From Chloroflexota bacterium (GTDB lineage: Bacteria; Chloroflexota; Limnocylindria; QHBO01): a DNA stretch of 64,000 nucleotides. Shown here one piece after another: positions 1 to 8,664 of this stretch (positions are counted from its first letter, which is position 1; each line of letters begins with the position of its first letter). The notes under the pieces were generated by a model. That model was not told where the DNA came from. It searched no databases and saw only the letters and a list, made by a program, of their open reading frames with translations. The stretch lies in contig JBBPIR010000001.1 in NCBI GenBank assembly GCA_038040195.1, positions 81,561 to 145,560 of the forward strand. The letters run 5' to 3'. The position numbers and the translations under genes were made by a program.

Positions 1-28
1 GGCGGCTGGCATCGGTACGGGTGTGGTG

Positions 29-943
29 TTACTCGATCTGGATCGAGTCGAGAATGGCCTCGAGCTCGGCTACTCGAGAATCCGGGACGCCCGGGCCGTG
101 CAGGGTGGTGATGACCAGCCTGGTCCCGTTGACGTCGAGGATCCAGACCGTAAAGACATCGTCGCCGCCAGGCGCAGACTGGACGTCCGTCCCCTGGTTC
201 ACCTGCCACAGCACCGGTTCGTCGGCAGCGCACGTGCCGAACGTGTCCGGAGGAACGTAGTCCAGCTGCAGGCCGTCGAACCCGGCCACGTTCACGTCGG
301 TTGGAGCCGAGAAGGTCAGCCCCGGAACGGTGCCGAGTGCCGCTGCGAGGTCTTCCACGGTTGGCCCCACTGCCGGATCGCGGAAGAGGAGCTGCGGGTC
401 GCACGGATCCTCGTACAGGTTGTCGACGCTCATGACAGCCAGCGTGGCCTTGATGTCTTCCGTCGACCAGACCACCCAGTCGGGAGGAAACTTCTCCCAC
501 CCGGAGGGCACGGTGAAGGTCACACGGACCGGCGGAACGTGGGTAAAGACGTACGACCCCGGTGTGAGCGGGGATACGTCGAGGCCGGAGAAGTCCACGG
601 CCGCCGCCGGGTCGGGTGTCGTGGTCGGGGCTGTGCTGGGTTCGACGCTCGGGAAGCGCGAAGACGCCGGCGGGCCGCCGACGTTGTTCCCGCCCAGGAA
701 GAGTGCTCCGCCGATGATCACCGCGCCGATGATCACCGCGGCCACCAGGCCCCATCGGGCCGGGGTATCCATGCTGCGGTTCATGTACAGGTCCCTCATC
801 AGTCCGGAGACCGGACCAATCTGCTTCGTAGTCGGGAGCTGGGCGCGGACGGCGTTGCGGACGACATCGGGCAAGGGGGTCAGGCCCTCGTACTCGTCGA
901 GGTAGCCCTTGAGCTGCCCGATGAACTCTTCGTCGCGTGTCAT
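29..943 (-). CDS. Putative anti-sigma factor-like single-pass membrane protein
   Basis: 304 aa. Residues 1-60 are a charged N-terminal segment, residues about 64-84 form one strongly hydrophobic membrane helix, and the rest is a Thr/Pro-rich linker and a predicted extracytoplasmic domain. The ATG overlaps the stop of the upstream ECF sigma gene by 4 nt (ATGA), so the two are translationally coupled. A membrane protein coupled to an ECF sigma gene usually holds the sigma factor inactive; I infer that role from position and topology. No HXXXCXXC zinc anti-sigma motif is visible, so the assignment is contextual only. Confidence 0.6.
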   Translation of the reverse strand: MTRDEEFIGQLKGYLDEYEGLTPLPDVVRNAVRAQLPTTKQIGPVSGLMRDLYMNRSMDTPARWGLVAAVIIGAVIIGGALFLGGNNVGGPPASSRFPSVEPSTAPTTTPDPAAAVDFSGLDVSPLTPGSYVFTHVPPVRVTFTVPSGWEKFPPDWVVWSTEDIKATLAVMSVDNLYEDPCDPQLLFRDPAVGPTVEDLAAALGTVPGLTFSAPTDVNVAGFDGLQLDYVPPDTFGTCAADEPVLWQVNQGTDVQSAPGGDDVFTVWILDVNGTRLVITTLHGPGVPDSRVAELEAILDSIQIE

Positions 944-1488
944 GCCGGCCCTCGCCTGGCTGGAGCCCGCGCATCGGCCTCGAGGGCCTCGCGCAGGTGC
1001 TGGAGTGCGTAGTGGAGGCGGGAGCGCGCCGTTCCGACGGGCGTCCCCATCGTCTCGGCCGCTTCCGCGGGTGTCTGGCCCAGGTAGTGCACCAGGACGA
1101 CCACCGTCCGGTGCTCAACGCTGAGCCGCCGGAACGCATGGTTGAGCTGGTCCTGGGTGGCGATCTGTGAGGCGACGTCGGACACCATCGGCTGGTCGTG
1201 GAGCAGCAGTCGGAGGTTGCCGCGATGACGTCGTTCGCGGCGCGCTTCGACGAAGCACGCGTTCACGATGAGCCGGTAGGTCCAGGCCTCGAAGCGGTCG
1301 GGATCCCTCAATCGTGGCAGGTTGCGCCACGCATCGAGCAATGCCTCCTGCGTCGCGTCCTGCGCCAGGGTCGTGTCACGCAGGATCCTGCATGCCACGG
1401 AGTGCAGACGGTCCCCGATGCGGTCGATCAACGTGTCGAACGCCTCTTCGTCGCCGTGCATCGCCTGCTCGACGAGCCTCCGCTCCAT
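940..1488 (-). CDS. RNA polymerase ECF-family sigma factor
   Basis: 182 aa, typical ECF length. Region 2 (about residues 10-77) carries the DATQEALLDAWRNL and FEAWTYRLIVNAC signatures. Region 4 (about 110-165) has the helix-turn-helix EAAETMGTPVGTARSRLHYAL. Such factors direct RNA polymerase to stress or envelope promoters and are held by a co-transcribed membrane anti-sigma factor, here the gene at 29-943. The pair is divergent from the secreted helical protein at 1677, separated by 188 bp in which I see no clear ECF promoter. Confidence 0.92.
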   Translation of the reverse strand: MERRLVEQAMHGDEEAFDTLIDRIGDRLHSVACRILRDTTLAQDATQEALLDAWRNLPRLRDPDRFEAWTYRLIVNACFVEARRERRHRGNLRLLLHDQPMVSDVASQIATQDQLNHAFRRLSVEHRTVVVLVHYLGQTPAEAAETMGTPVGTARSRLHYALQHLREALEADARAPARRGPA

Positions 1489-1676
1489 CCCTCAGCCTCT
1501 AGCGTTGGTCGCTGAATGCGGCCAATCGACGAGTATGACTCTGCGTCCGGCGCCAGCGTTCAACGGAGTGATGGCGTAGGGGATCTTGACGCGATCTTCA
1601 CTGCCGGCCGCGAGAGTCCGGGCTGCCAGGGAGGGCACCAACACAAAGGCACTCCCCAACGAGGTAGCACGGAACG

Positions 1677-2456
1677 ATGTCTCAGCCATTCAAGCTCCTG
1701 GGCGGCGCGGCCGCCCTGATCACCGCCGCCCTGGTGGGCGGCACCCTCATCGGTTCTGTCCTTGCTGCGCCGGGCTCCACCGCCAGCGACGACCGGCTGC
1801 TGGCGGTCGGCGAGGACCCGTCCGGCGAAAAAGGCGAGTACTGCCAGGTCTTCCTCGACACCTTCGCCGAGGAGCTGGGTGTGGGGACCGATGAGCTGGC
1901 ACCGGCCGCCAAGGCCGCATCGATCGCCGCCATCAACCAGGCTGTCGAGAATGGCGACCTGACCGAGGAGCAGGGCGCCGCGGCCATCGAGCGGATCAAC
2001 AATTGGGACGGCACCGGGTGCGCGTTCATCGGCTTCCACTTGCGGCACGGGGCGCATCACGGCGCCCGGGTCGAGTTCATGTCCGGGCTGTTCGAGTCCG
2101 CGGCCAAGTCCCTTGGCATGGAGGTCAGCGAGCTCCGCGAGGCGCTCGCGGATTCGACTCTCGAGGAGGTCGCCGAGGCCCAGGGTGTCGACTACGCCGA
2201 TGTCGTCGCGGCAGCCCTGGCATCGGCCAAGGCAGATCTCGACGCAGCGGTCGAAGCCGGCACCATCACGCAGGACAAGGCCGATGCGATCTACGCGCGG
2301 CTGGAGACCTGGCTGAACGAGGGGGGCATCGGGAATTGGGGCGAGCGTGACGGCCGCCCGGGACCGGGCCGCCCGGGACCGGGTCGCCCGTTCTTCGGCC
2401 CGCCAAGCTCAACCGATGGCTCAACCGATGGCTCCGCGGAGGGAACTTCCGCCTAG
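1677..2456 (+). CDS. Secreted helical protein of unknown function
   Basis: 259 aa. Residues 1-31 look like a signal peptide or N-terminal anchor (hydrophobic, ending VLAAPG). The mature part is Ala/Glu-rich and predicted helical. It holds short repeated helix pairs of the type 'ITQDKADAIYARLETW' and 'LTEEQGAAAIERIN', seen in many uncharacterised exported proteins of high-GC monoderms. The C-terminus is low complexity: Gly-Arg-Pro-Gly-Pro repeats, then Ser/Thr/Asp/Gly. A strong terminator follows, so it is probably monocistronic. No enzyme motif is visible and I assign no function. Confidence 0.75.
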   Translation: MSQPFKLLGGAAALITAALVGGTLIGSVLAAPGSTASDDRLLAVGEDPSGEKGEYCQVFLDTFAEELGVGTDELAPAAKAASIAAINQAVENGDLTEEQGAAAIERINNWDGTGCAFIGFHLRHGAHHGARVEFMSGLFESAAKSLGMEVSELREALADSTLEEVAEAQGVDYADVVAAALASAKADLDAAVEAGTITQDKADAIYARLETWLNEGGIGNWGERDGRPGPGRPGPGRPFFGPPSSTDGSTDGSAEGTSA

Positions 2457-2478
2457 GCTCGAGCCGTCTTATTGCCTG

Positions 2479-2509
2479 AGGGCCGCCCTGGCTGTGGGGC
2501 GGCCCTTTT
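2479..2509 (+). terminator. Rho-independent terminator
   Basis: Perfect 10-bp stem (2479-2488 with 2497-2506, AGGGCCGCCC/GGGCGGCCCT), 8-nt loop and a TTTT run, 22 bp after the stop of the secreted helical protein. It is the clearest intrinsic terminator in the window. Confidence 0.9.
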
Positions 2510-2548
2510 GGTAATCGACCAGGGAGGCGCCTGGCGCCGAAGGTGGCT

Positions 2549-2603
2549 GTATCACAGCTCTTCGTGCTATCGCGCCACACGATGTCACGAAAGCTTGTGA
2601 CAC
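2549..2603 (+). repeat. Palindromic intergenic element, copy 1
   Basis: Outer arms TCACAG and TTGTGA bracket inner arms TTCGTGCTATCGCG and CACGATGTCACGAA. It is one of six related elements in the window (see 8082, 10908, 14676, 18135, 54649). It lies between two + strand genes, downstream of the terminator. Confidence 0.85.
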
Positions 2604-2639
2604 GTAGCTAGCCACTCCGCAGAGGAGCCCGGGTCGATC

Positions 2640-2694
2640 CGACGGGGTCAAGCCACCGGGTCGAGCCACCGGGTCGAGCCGCCGGGGTCGAGCC
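2640..2694 (+). repeat. Short tandem repeat of a 13-14 bp unit
   Basis: About four units of ACCGGGTCGAGCC with small variations. The two central units (2655-2667 and 2668-2680) are identical. It sits between palindromic copy 1 and the promoter of the EAL protein. Confidence 0.8.
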
Positions 2695-2747
2695 GGGTAC
2701 TTCTGGGTGACTCGTGTGGGGGATTCTGACGCAGTCCGGTGCGGCCG

Positions 2748-2753
2748 TACGAT
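2748..2753 (+). promoter_or_regulatory. -10 box (TACGAT) for a leaderless EAL-protein mRNA
   Basis: TACGAT lies exactly 6 nt before the ATG at 2760, with a possible -35 (TTCTGA) 18 bp upstream. The arrangement recurs at many genes in this window and favours ATG 2760 over the in-frame GTG at 2739. Confidence 0.5.
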
Positions 2754-2759
2754 CGGGCC

Positions 2760-4610
2760 ATGGCTGCGGTAACCCGTCCCCACGCGGCGCTGGCCGGGCT
2801 CGCCTTCGGCGAGACGCTGGCCGATCCAACCGGTATCCGCCGGCTGCTCCGCCACTACCTGGCGCGACCGGTGACGGCGATGTTCGTGGCCGCCCCGCTG
2901 GTGAGCGCCGTCCTGGGCCTGGGAAACTCACCGCTCCTCCTCACACTGAGCGGCCTGGCGGCCCTCCACCTCGCCACCGACCTGCTCCTGGAGCGGGCTG
3001 GTCATCCCGTCTCACCAGACCGACTCCTCCAGCTGAGCCTGATCACCTGGCCGGCGGGATTCGCCGTCATGGGCGCGGCGGGCTGGACCCCGTTGACAGG
3101 CGAATTCCACGGCGAGCTCATCGTACTGGTCGGCGTGGTGGTGGCCGGCTTCGTGGGCATCGTCACCCAGCCTGTCACCGCGGTGTTGTGGGGAGTGGCC
3201 GCCCTGGCGGCGCTGGGCCTGGGAGCCTCGCTTGAGGGACCGGTGACCGGCGAGACGATGATCGCGGCGGCGTCCATCGCGGTCGGCACGTTCTTCGGCT
3301 CCGTGCTGGGCGCGATCCTCGAAGGGTTCCTCGACCGTCGTCGCCACCTGCTCCAGGAGATGACGCGGATTTCGTCAGGCGGCGATCCGTTCGTGATCGC
3401 GTCGTCGTTCATCGACGCCCTCACGCGCTGGACGGCCATCCGCACCGCCTCGCTGACGTGGTTCACCGAGGACGGACGCTCGGTCCTGCTCGCGATCCGG
3501 GGTGAGAATCTGCCGCCGGCACTGACCCAGGGCAACACGCTCCCCGAGCAGCGCAACGAGTACATGCGCCGGATGGCGGCCAACGGCCCGTGGATCACGG
3601 GATGGGCGGTCAGCGACGACGACGAAGCCTACTCCCGCGCCGTTGCCGCAGCGGGCATCAGCACCACGGCCTACCTCCCGATGGTGCACGAGGGCCGCCT
3701 GCTGGGCGTGCTCGGCGTGGCCCAGGGCGAGGCAACCGGCGGCCGGGCCACCATTTCCGAGGAGTTCCCGATCCTGGTCGAGGTGGCGGAGCACGCCACG
3801 ACGGCCCTGGGGCCGCGACTGGCCGATTCGGAAGCGCGCGCCACCGCCTCGGAGATGCTCGACACCGTCCTGGAGCGGCGCCTGTACTGGCCGGTCTTCC
3901 AGCCCATTCGCGACCTGTCCTCCGGTGAGATCGTGGGCTACGAGGGGCTCAGCCGCTTCGACGCCCCGGTGTCGACCGGGCATCTGTTCCACCAGGCCGT
4001 GATCATGAACCGGCTCCACGACCTGGAGGTCGCCACCCTGAAGGCAACGATCGACGCCTCGCAGTCCCTGCCGTCCGACTGCTGGCTAAGTGTCAACAGC
4101 TCCCCCCACCTGCTGACCGATACCGAAACCCTGGCCGCGATCCTGGGCTCGACCAAGCGCCCAGTGGTGATCGAGCTGTCCGAGCACGAGCTGGTCACCG
4201 ACTACGAATCGATCGCCTCGGCGCTGGAACGTCTTGGTCCGTCCTACAGCCTGGCGGTCGACGACGCGGGGGCAGGATTCGCGAGCCTGCGCCACATCCT
4301 CGAGGCGCGCCCTGCCTATGTGAAGCTGGACCTGGCGCTGGTCCAGGGGCTGGCGGAAGACGCCACCCGTCGCGCGTTGGTGGCAGCGATGGTCCACTTC
4401 GCGGCCGAAGCGGGCTTTACGCTCATCGCGGAGGGCGTGGAATCGAAGGCCGATCTCAGGGCGTTGCGGGTCCTCCGCGTGCACATGGGCCAGGGTTTCC
4501 TGCTCGGGAAGCCGGAACGGATCCGGGAAGTGGGCTTCCGCCCGACCCTGAGTGCGGCGGAGCGGCGGACCGCGACGGGGCAGCCAATGAGGACGGGCCC
4601 GCAAGGGTAG
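2760..4610 (+). CDS. Membrane-bound GAF-EAL cyclic-di-GMP phosphodiesterase
   Basis: 616 aa. Residues about 30-195 hold several membrane helices, about 205-350 look like a GAF-type sensor, and 370-600 form an EAL domain. EAL residues are visible: YEGLSR (EGL variant of EAL), VNSSP, IELSEHE, DDAGAG (DDFGTG variant), KLD, AEGVES and GQGFLLGKP. All metal and catalytic positions seem present, so hydrolysis of c-di-GMP to pGpG is likely. The N-terminus would sense a signal at the membrane. The start at 2760 is preferred because a -10 box lies 6 nt upstream; GTG 2739 is the alternative. The cyclase gene follows after 24 bp and is probably co-transcribed. Confidence 0.9.
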   Translation: MAAVTRPHAALAGLAFGETLADPTGIRRLLRHYLARPVTAMFVAAPLVSAVLGLGNSPLLLTLSGLAALHLATDLLLERAGHPVSPDRLLQLSLITWPAGFAVMGAAGWTPLTGEFHGELIVLVGVVVAGFVGIVTQPVTAVLWGVAALAALGLGASLEGPVTGETMIAAASIAVGTFFGSVLGAILEGFLDRRRHLLQEMTRISSGGDPFVIASSFIDALTRWTAIRTASLTWFTEDGRSVLLAIRGENLPPALTQGNTLPEQRNEYMRRMAANGPWITGWAVSDDDEAYSRAVAAAGISTTAYLPMVHEGRLLGVLGVAQGEATGGRATISEEFPILVEVAEHATTALGPRLADSEARATASEMLDTVLERRLYWPVFQPIRDLSSGEIVGYEGLSRFDAPVSTGHLFHQAVIMNRLHDLEVATLKATIDASQSLPSDCWLSVNSSPHLLTDTETLAAILGSTKRPVVIELSEHELVTDYESIASALERLGPSYSLAVDDAGAGFASLRHILEARPAYVKLDLALVQGLAEDATRRALVAAMVHFAAEAGFTLIAEGVESKADLRALRVLRVHMGQGFLLGKPERIREVGFRPTLSAAERRTATGQPMRTGPQG

Positions 4611-4634
4611 ACCCAGCCCGACGCGGGGCGCACC

Positions 4635-6302
4635 ATGCGTCCGACCATGGAGCGCCCCCTGTCTTCCAGAGCGCTGACGCTGATCTGGCTGGCGGGGTTG
4701 GGGCTCAGCGTCGCGGCCAGCAGCCTCAGCGCGGCCAACGGGCGGCCGCCCGGGGTGTTCCTGCCGGTTGGAATCAGCAGCGCTGTATACGTCACGTCCG
4801 GGTACGCCATGGCCCGCCGGCGCCCCGCGAACCGGATCGGGTACCTGCTCGGCGCGATCGGGTTGTTCCAGGCCGCGCAGGTGGCCCTTCGACACCTGAT
4901 CCCGGTGACCGAGGTCGCCAACGTGGCACTGGGCCCGGTCGGACCGGTGATCCTGGCCTATGTCTTGCTCGCCTACCCGTCCGGCGTGTTGGCGGGACGG
5001 ATCGAGCGCTGGGCTGTAGGAGGCATCGCCCTCACCTTCGCCTTGCTCGCGGTTGCCACGGTGTTCACCGTTGAGCCGGTCGCGCACGGGACCAGCCGCT
5101 GCCCGCCCTGTGTTCCGAATCCGCTGCGGATCACCGACCTCGGGGTGTTTCCATTCATCGACGACCTGAACTCGGTGGCGGTCGTGGCGTCGGGCCTCAT
5201 CGTCTCGGTCCTGTGCTTCCGCCGCTGGTGGTTGGCGCGAGAGGCTGCTCGCCGGGTGTTGGCCCCGGTCCTGTTCGGCGGAATCGTCACCGGGTTGGGC
5301 TTCGCGGTCATCGGAATCGTTTCCGCCGTCGGGCTCGATTTCTCCCTTGGGGCCCAGGTCCTCCTGCTACTCCAGATCCTGATCCCGATCGCCCTGGCCG
5401 TGACCTTCGTGTACGTGTACGCGGCTCGCGGCGCAGTGTCGGGAGCGGTGGTCCAGCTGGGAGCGAGTCCCCGGACCGAGGCGCTGGAGGACGCCCTGCG
5501 CCATGCCCTGGGGGATCCGGAGCTGATCGTCGCGCGCTGGTCAGCTGCGGCCGGGGCGTACCTGGATCGGGAGGGGCAGCGGGTGGACCTGGACCGGCTG
5601 GACGTGGCGCGCGCGGCGCTCCGCCTGGAACGCGAGGGTCAGCCATTGGCGACCGTTGTCCATGACGCGACTCTGAACGTGGATGCCGAGCTGGTGGCGA
5701 CCGTCGCGGACGCGGTCCGCTTCTCGGTGGAGTCGACTGAGCTCCGCGACCAACTGCGGGCCCGTGGCGGGGACGTCGCCAATCTTCCGCGGGGCGAGGT
5801 GACGTTCCTGTTCGGCGACCTCGAAGGCTCGACCGAGATGCTGTCCGCGCTGGGCGATGCCTACATCGACGTCCTGGCCGAGCTGCGACGGATCGTGCGC
5901 GAGGTGACCGACCGATTCGGCGGCCGCGTGGTTGACGCGCGAGCCGACGAGTGCTTCCTCGCCTTCGCCGATCCGAGCCAAGCCATGGTCGCGGCAGGCG
6001 AGATCCAGCGTCGGCTAGGGGATGCGATCTGGCCTGCCGGGGCGGCACCGCGCATGCGGATTGGGCTTCACTGCGGGACGCCTGATCTCACGGCGGACGG
6101 ATACGTGGGCATCGACGTTCATCGGGCCGCGCGGGTGATGGCCACCGCCCAGGGTGGCCAGATCGTGGCATCGGCCACGGTGGCGACCGCGGTGGGCGAG
6201 CGCGTCCCGCAGGGCGTGAACCTGGTGCCCCTTGGCTACGTCAGCCTGAAGGGGATTTCCGAACCGGAGTTCTTGTACCGGGTGGTGTCGGCGCCAGACT
6301 GA
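4635..6302 (+). CDS. Membrane class III adenylate/guanylate cyclase
   Basis: 555 aa. The first ~270 residues contain about eight hydrophobic helices. A linker follows, then a cyclase homology domain at about 375-550. Motifs: VTFLFGDLEGST (first metal Asp region), the variant ARADECFLAF (second metal Asp), RIGLHCGTPD, and HRAARVMATAQGGQIV. It should convert ATP (or GTP) to a cyclic nucleotide at the membrane. A cyclic-nucleotide-type kinase is encoded at 45.8-47.2 kb, which suggests but does not prove a cAMP circuit. The stop codon lies inside a 17-bp tandem repeat. ATG 4647 is an alternative start. Confidence 0.88.
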   Translation: MRPTMERPLSSRALTLIWLAGLGLSVAASSLSAANGRPPGVFLPVGISSAVYVTSGYAMARRRPANRIGYLLGAIGLFQAAQVALRHLIPVTEVANVALGPVGPVILAYVLLAYPSGVLAGRIERWAVGGIALTFALLAVATVFTVEPVAHGTSRCPPCVPNPLRITDLGVFPFIDDLNSVAVVASGLIVSVLCFRRWWLAREAARRVLAPVLFGGIVTGLGFAVIGIVSAVGLDFSLGAQVLLLLQILIPIALAVTFVYVYAARGAVSGAVVQLGASPRTEALEDALRHALGDPELIVARWSAAAGAYLDREGQRVDLDRLDVARAALRLEREGQPLATVVHDATLNVDAELVATVADAVRFSVESTELRDQLRARGGDVANLPRGEVTFLFGDLEGSTEMLSALGDAYIDVLAELRRIVREVTDRFGGRVVDARADECFLAFADPSQAMVAAGEIQRRLGDAIWPAGAAPRMRIGLHCGTPDLTADGYVGIDVHRAARVMATAQGGQIVASATVATAVGERVPQGVNLVPLGYVSLKGISEPEFLYRVVSAPD

Positions 6303-6348
6303 TACCGGCGCCAGACTGATACCGGCGCCAGACTGATACCGCCGCCAG
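6289..6348 (+). repeat. 17-bp tandem repeat spanning the cyclase stop codon
   Basis: Three exact units of CGGCGCCAGACTGATAC (6289-6305, 6306-6322, 6323-6339) plus a partial fourth. The TGA stop of the cyclase is in unit 1, so the repeat grew outward from the gene's 3' end. Confidence 0.95.
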
Positions 6349-6383
6349 AGCCCAGACCTCACATCGGTCATCATTCCGCCGTT

Positions 6384-7331
6384 ATGACTGGTGGAATGGT
6401 GACCTCGCGTGTCGACTGGCTGATCTTCCTGGCCCTGGGCCTGATGTGGGGCAGCAGCTACCTATTCATCAAGATCGGCGTCGAAACGCTCACGCCGTTC
6501 ACGCTGATCGCGCTTCGGCTCGGGATCGGACTGATGGTGCTGGCTGCAGTCGTGGCGGTGGCTCGCGAGCCACTCCCCCGCAGCCCGCGGATGTATGGCC
6601 ACCTGGTCGTCATGTCCATCGTCAGCGTTGCGCTGCCGTTCTTCCTGATCACGTTCGCCGAACAAACGACCGACTCGGCGCTGGCGGCCATTTTCGGTGC
6701 GTCAGTCCCGCTGTTCGTCATCGTCATTGCCGCGATCTTCCTGCGCGACGAACCGATCACGGTCAACCGGCTGGCCGGCCTGGCCATCGGCTTTGCCGGG
6801 GTGCTCATCCTCGTCAGCCCAGGCCTCGGCGCCGCCATGTCCGGCTCGAACCCGCTGGGCGAGATCGCGCTCATCGGTTCGTCCATCTCGTATGCCGTGG
6901 GGGCGGTGTACGCCCGGCGGAACGTCCGCGAGCTGCGACCGATGATCGCGGCTGTCTTCCAGGTGGGTTTCGCGTTCGTCATCACCTCGGTGCTGGCGTT
7001 GGTGCTCGAGCGGCCTTTTGCGACCGTCGTCCGCCCCGACACCGTGATCTCGGTCCTGTGGCTGGGGATCCTCGGCTCGGGCCTGGCCTACCTCGCCTTC
7101 TTCCGCCTGCTGGGTCGGTGGGGCGCCACGCGCACGTCGCTGGTCGCCTATCTCTTGCCGGTGGTCGGCATCGCGCTGGGCGTCCTGGTGTTGAGCGAGC
7201 AGATGGATGCCCGGATCCTGCTCGGGACGGCGCTCGTGATCGGCGGTGTGGCGCTCGTCAACAGCCGATTCGGGCAGCGGCGCCTGTTCGGTCGTGCGGA
7301 CGCGGAGCCCGCGGCTGGGCCGAGGCCCTAA
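6384..7331 (+). CDS. EamA-family (DMT) transporter
   Basis: 315 aa with ten hydrophobic helices arranged as two EamA repeats: 'GLMWGSSYLFIKIG' opens the first and 'ISYAVGAVYARR' the second. DMT transporters of this size export amino acids or other small metabolites across the cytoplasmic membrane; the substrate cannot be read from sequence. ATG 6396 is an alternative start. It is convergent with the DUF6498 gene and the two stop codons overlap in CTAA (7328-7331). Confidence 0.9.
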   Translation: MTGGMVTSRVDWLIFLALGLMWGSSYLFIKIGVETLTPFTLIALRLGIGLMVLAAVVAVAREPLPRSPRMYGHLVVMSIVSVALPFFLITFAEQTTDSALAAIFGASVPLFVIVIAAIFLRDEPITVNRLAGLAIGFAGVLILVSPGLGAAMSGSNPLGEIALIGSSISYAVGAVYARRNVRELRPMIAAVFQVGFAFVITSVLALVLERPFATVVRPDTVISVLWLGILGSGLAYLAFFRLLGRWGATRTSLVAYLLPVVGIALGVLVLSEQMDARILLGTALVIGGVALVNSRFGQRRLFGRADAEPAAGPRP

Positions 7332-8080
7332 TCGTTCGGGACTGGGACCGCCTTCGACGGCTGGTGCTGGCGCAGGTGGAAGGCCAGGTCCAGGGCGGTT
7401 TTCCCAACGATCAGCACCAGCAGCGACCCGACCGGCGTGCCCAGGAAGATGCTGACGAACGCGCCCAACAGGATGGTGAGGTGCATGATCACCAGCCGTC
7501 CGTAGGGCTGGGTCATGACCTGGGCTGGAGACAGCGTTCGGTATTCGCCCCGGCCAAGGTAGTTCGTCCAGAACGAGACGCCATGGCTGATGGACAGACC
7601 GATGGCGCCCAGAGCCAAGACCCCGAGATCGATATTGGGTCCGGTCAACGGAGCCGGAATCGTTCCATTGGGTCCGAGGGACGGGTCGCTGGCGATCGCC
7701 GGGATCAAGGTGAAGACGAACACGCCATGGACAACCCAGAACAGGCCGTAGTGCATGGCGAAGAACCCCGCCACAGCGACGCGGCCCCTCGAGTTGAACG
7801 AACTCATGGGTCGGCCGTTCAGGGTCCAGCGAAGGGACGAGGGCGCCGTGCCCTCGGCGCGCAAGATCTTCAGGATGTTGATGACGCCCACTACCCCGTT
7901 CTCGACCCAGTACAGGGCCAGGATGAGCAGCAGGTCCCAGCCGAGCCACAGGACGCCGGCCAGGGGGACGAGGTTGAAGAGCACGAGCAGGGCGGCGGCC
8001 GTGGCCGACGAATTGACCCGATAGGCGTCGAACGCCCGTTGCAGCAGGCTCCGCGCAGGCATCGGCTGGGTGCTGGTCAC
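7328..8080 (-). CDS. DUF6498-type integral membrane protein
   Basis: 250 aa with six or seven hydrophobic helices and the phrase LYWVENGVVGVINILKI, which I recognise from DUF6498 proteins of unknown function. The GTG at 8080 lies one base from palindromic copy 2, so ATG 8062 (MPARSLLQ) may be the real start. The stop overlaps the convergent EamA gene by 4 nt. No catalytic motif is visible. Confidence 0.8.
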   Translation of the reverse strand: MTSTQPMPARSLLQRAFDAYRVNSSATAAALLVLFNLVPLAGVLWLGWDLLLILALYWVENGVVGVINILKILRAEGTAPSSLRWTLNGRPMSSFNSRGRVAVAGFFAMHYGLFWVVHGVFVFTLIPAIASDPSLGPNGTIPAPLTGPNIDLGVLALGAIGLSISHGVSFWTNYLGRGEYRTLSPAQVMTQPYGRLVIMHLTILLGAFVSIFLGTPVGSLLVLIVGKTALDLAFHLRQHQPSKAVPVPND

Positions 8081-8081
8081 G

Positions 8082-8136
8082 GTGTCACAGCCATTCGTGC
8101 TATCGCGCTACACGATGTCACGAAGGACTGTGACGC
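8082..8136 (+). repeat. Palindromic intergenic element, copy 2
   Basis: Same organisation as copy 1: TCACAG, TTCGTGCTATCGCG, CACGATGTCACGAA, CTGTGA. It lies directly upstream of the DUF6498 gene on the opposite strand and is followed by a 23-bp tandem repeat. Confidence 0.85.
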
Positions 8137-8141
8137 GATGG

Positions 8142-8210
8142 GCAAGGTGGGGCTGAGGCCGGCTGCAAGGAGGGGCTGAGGCCGGCTGCAAGGTGGGGCT
8201 GAGGCCGGCT
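8142..8210 (+). repeat. Three 23-bp tandem units
   Basis: Three copies of a 23-bp unit beginning GCAAGG(T/A)GGGGCTGAGG (8142-8164, 8165-8187, 8188-8210) with one substitution in the middle unit. It lies 5 bp from palindromic copy 2. Confidence 0.95.
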
Positions 8211-8236
8211 GAAGCCGGGATTCCCGAGCCGCCTGG

Positions 8237-8641
8237 TCAGCCGCCACCCCAGGCCGGAGGCCGCGGACGCATCGAATCGGCGCCGTTCCAGGCGTCCCAT
8301 TCCTCGACCACCAGGCCGTCGGCGTCGAACTGCAGAAGCGAGATGCCGGCCAGGGTCACCGGCTCGTCGTTCTCGATCTGGGTTGCCCACCACGGGACCG
8401 CCGCCCGGTTGCCGTCGACCACCGGATCGCCGAACCAGGCGGTGACCGTGTGCTCGGACGCGAACGACTGGGTCACATACTCCCGCGCGCCGTCCAGGCC
8501 TCGGTACGGCTCGCGGAACGGCTCGGCCCAGTACTCGCAATTCGGGGCGTAGAGGGTCAGCACCGCCTCAACGTCCCGTTCCTCCCACCCCCGCTGCCAG
8601 GTCTGAGCCCACCGTTGGGCCGCCGCTCGGATATCGTTCAA
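8237..8641 (-). CDS. SnoaL/NTF2-like protein
   Basis: 134 aa. The N-terminal helix WAQTWQRGWEERDVEAVLTLYAPNCEY and the terminal strand GLVVEEWDAWN are typical of the cone-shaped SnoaL/NTF2 fold, used by small isomerases, hydrolases and binding proteins. It lies downstream of moaA (24 bp gap) and is probably co-transcribed. The start is TTG; a six-codon upstream frame (ATG 8658) ends in a TGA that overlaps this TTG, so start choice is uncertain. The substrate is unknown. Confidence 0.8.
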   Translation of the reverse strand: MNDIRAAAQRWAQTWQRGWEERDVEAVLTLYAPNCEYWAEPFREPYRGLDGAREYVTQSFASEHTVTAWFGDPVVDGNRAAVPWWATQIENDEPVTLAGISLLQFDADGLVVEEWDAWNGADSMRPRPPAWGGG

Positions 8642-8664
8642 CGGGCGACCTTTGGCATGGGTCC

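Noticed and set aside
2739-2759. GTG 2739 as start of the EAL protein
   Set aside because: A -10 box lies between this GTG and ATG 2760, so the GTG would probably not be in the mRNA.
6446-8179. 577-codon + strand open frame across the EamA and DUF6498 genes
   Set aside because: The translation is rich in Arg/Gly/Pro without a recognisable domain and is a shadow of two well-supported genes in high-GC DNA.
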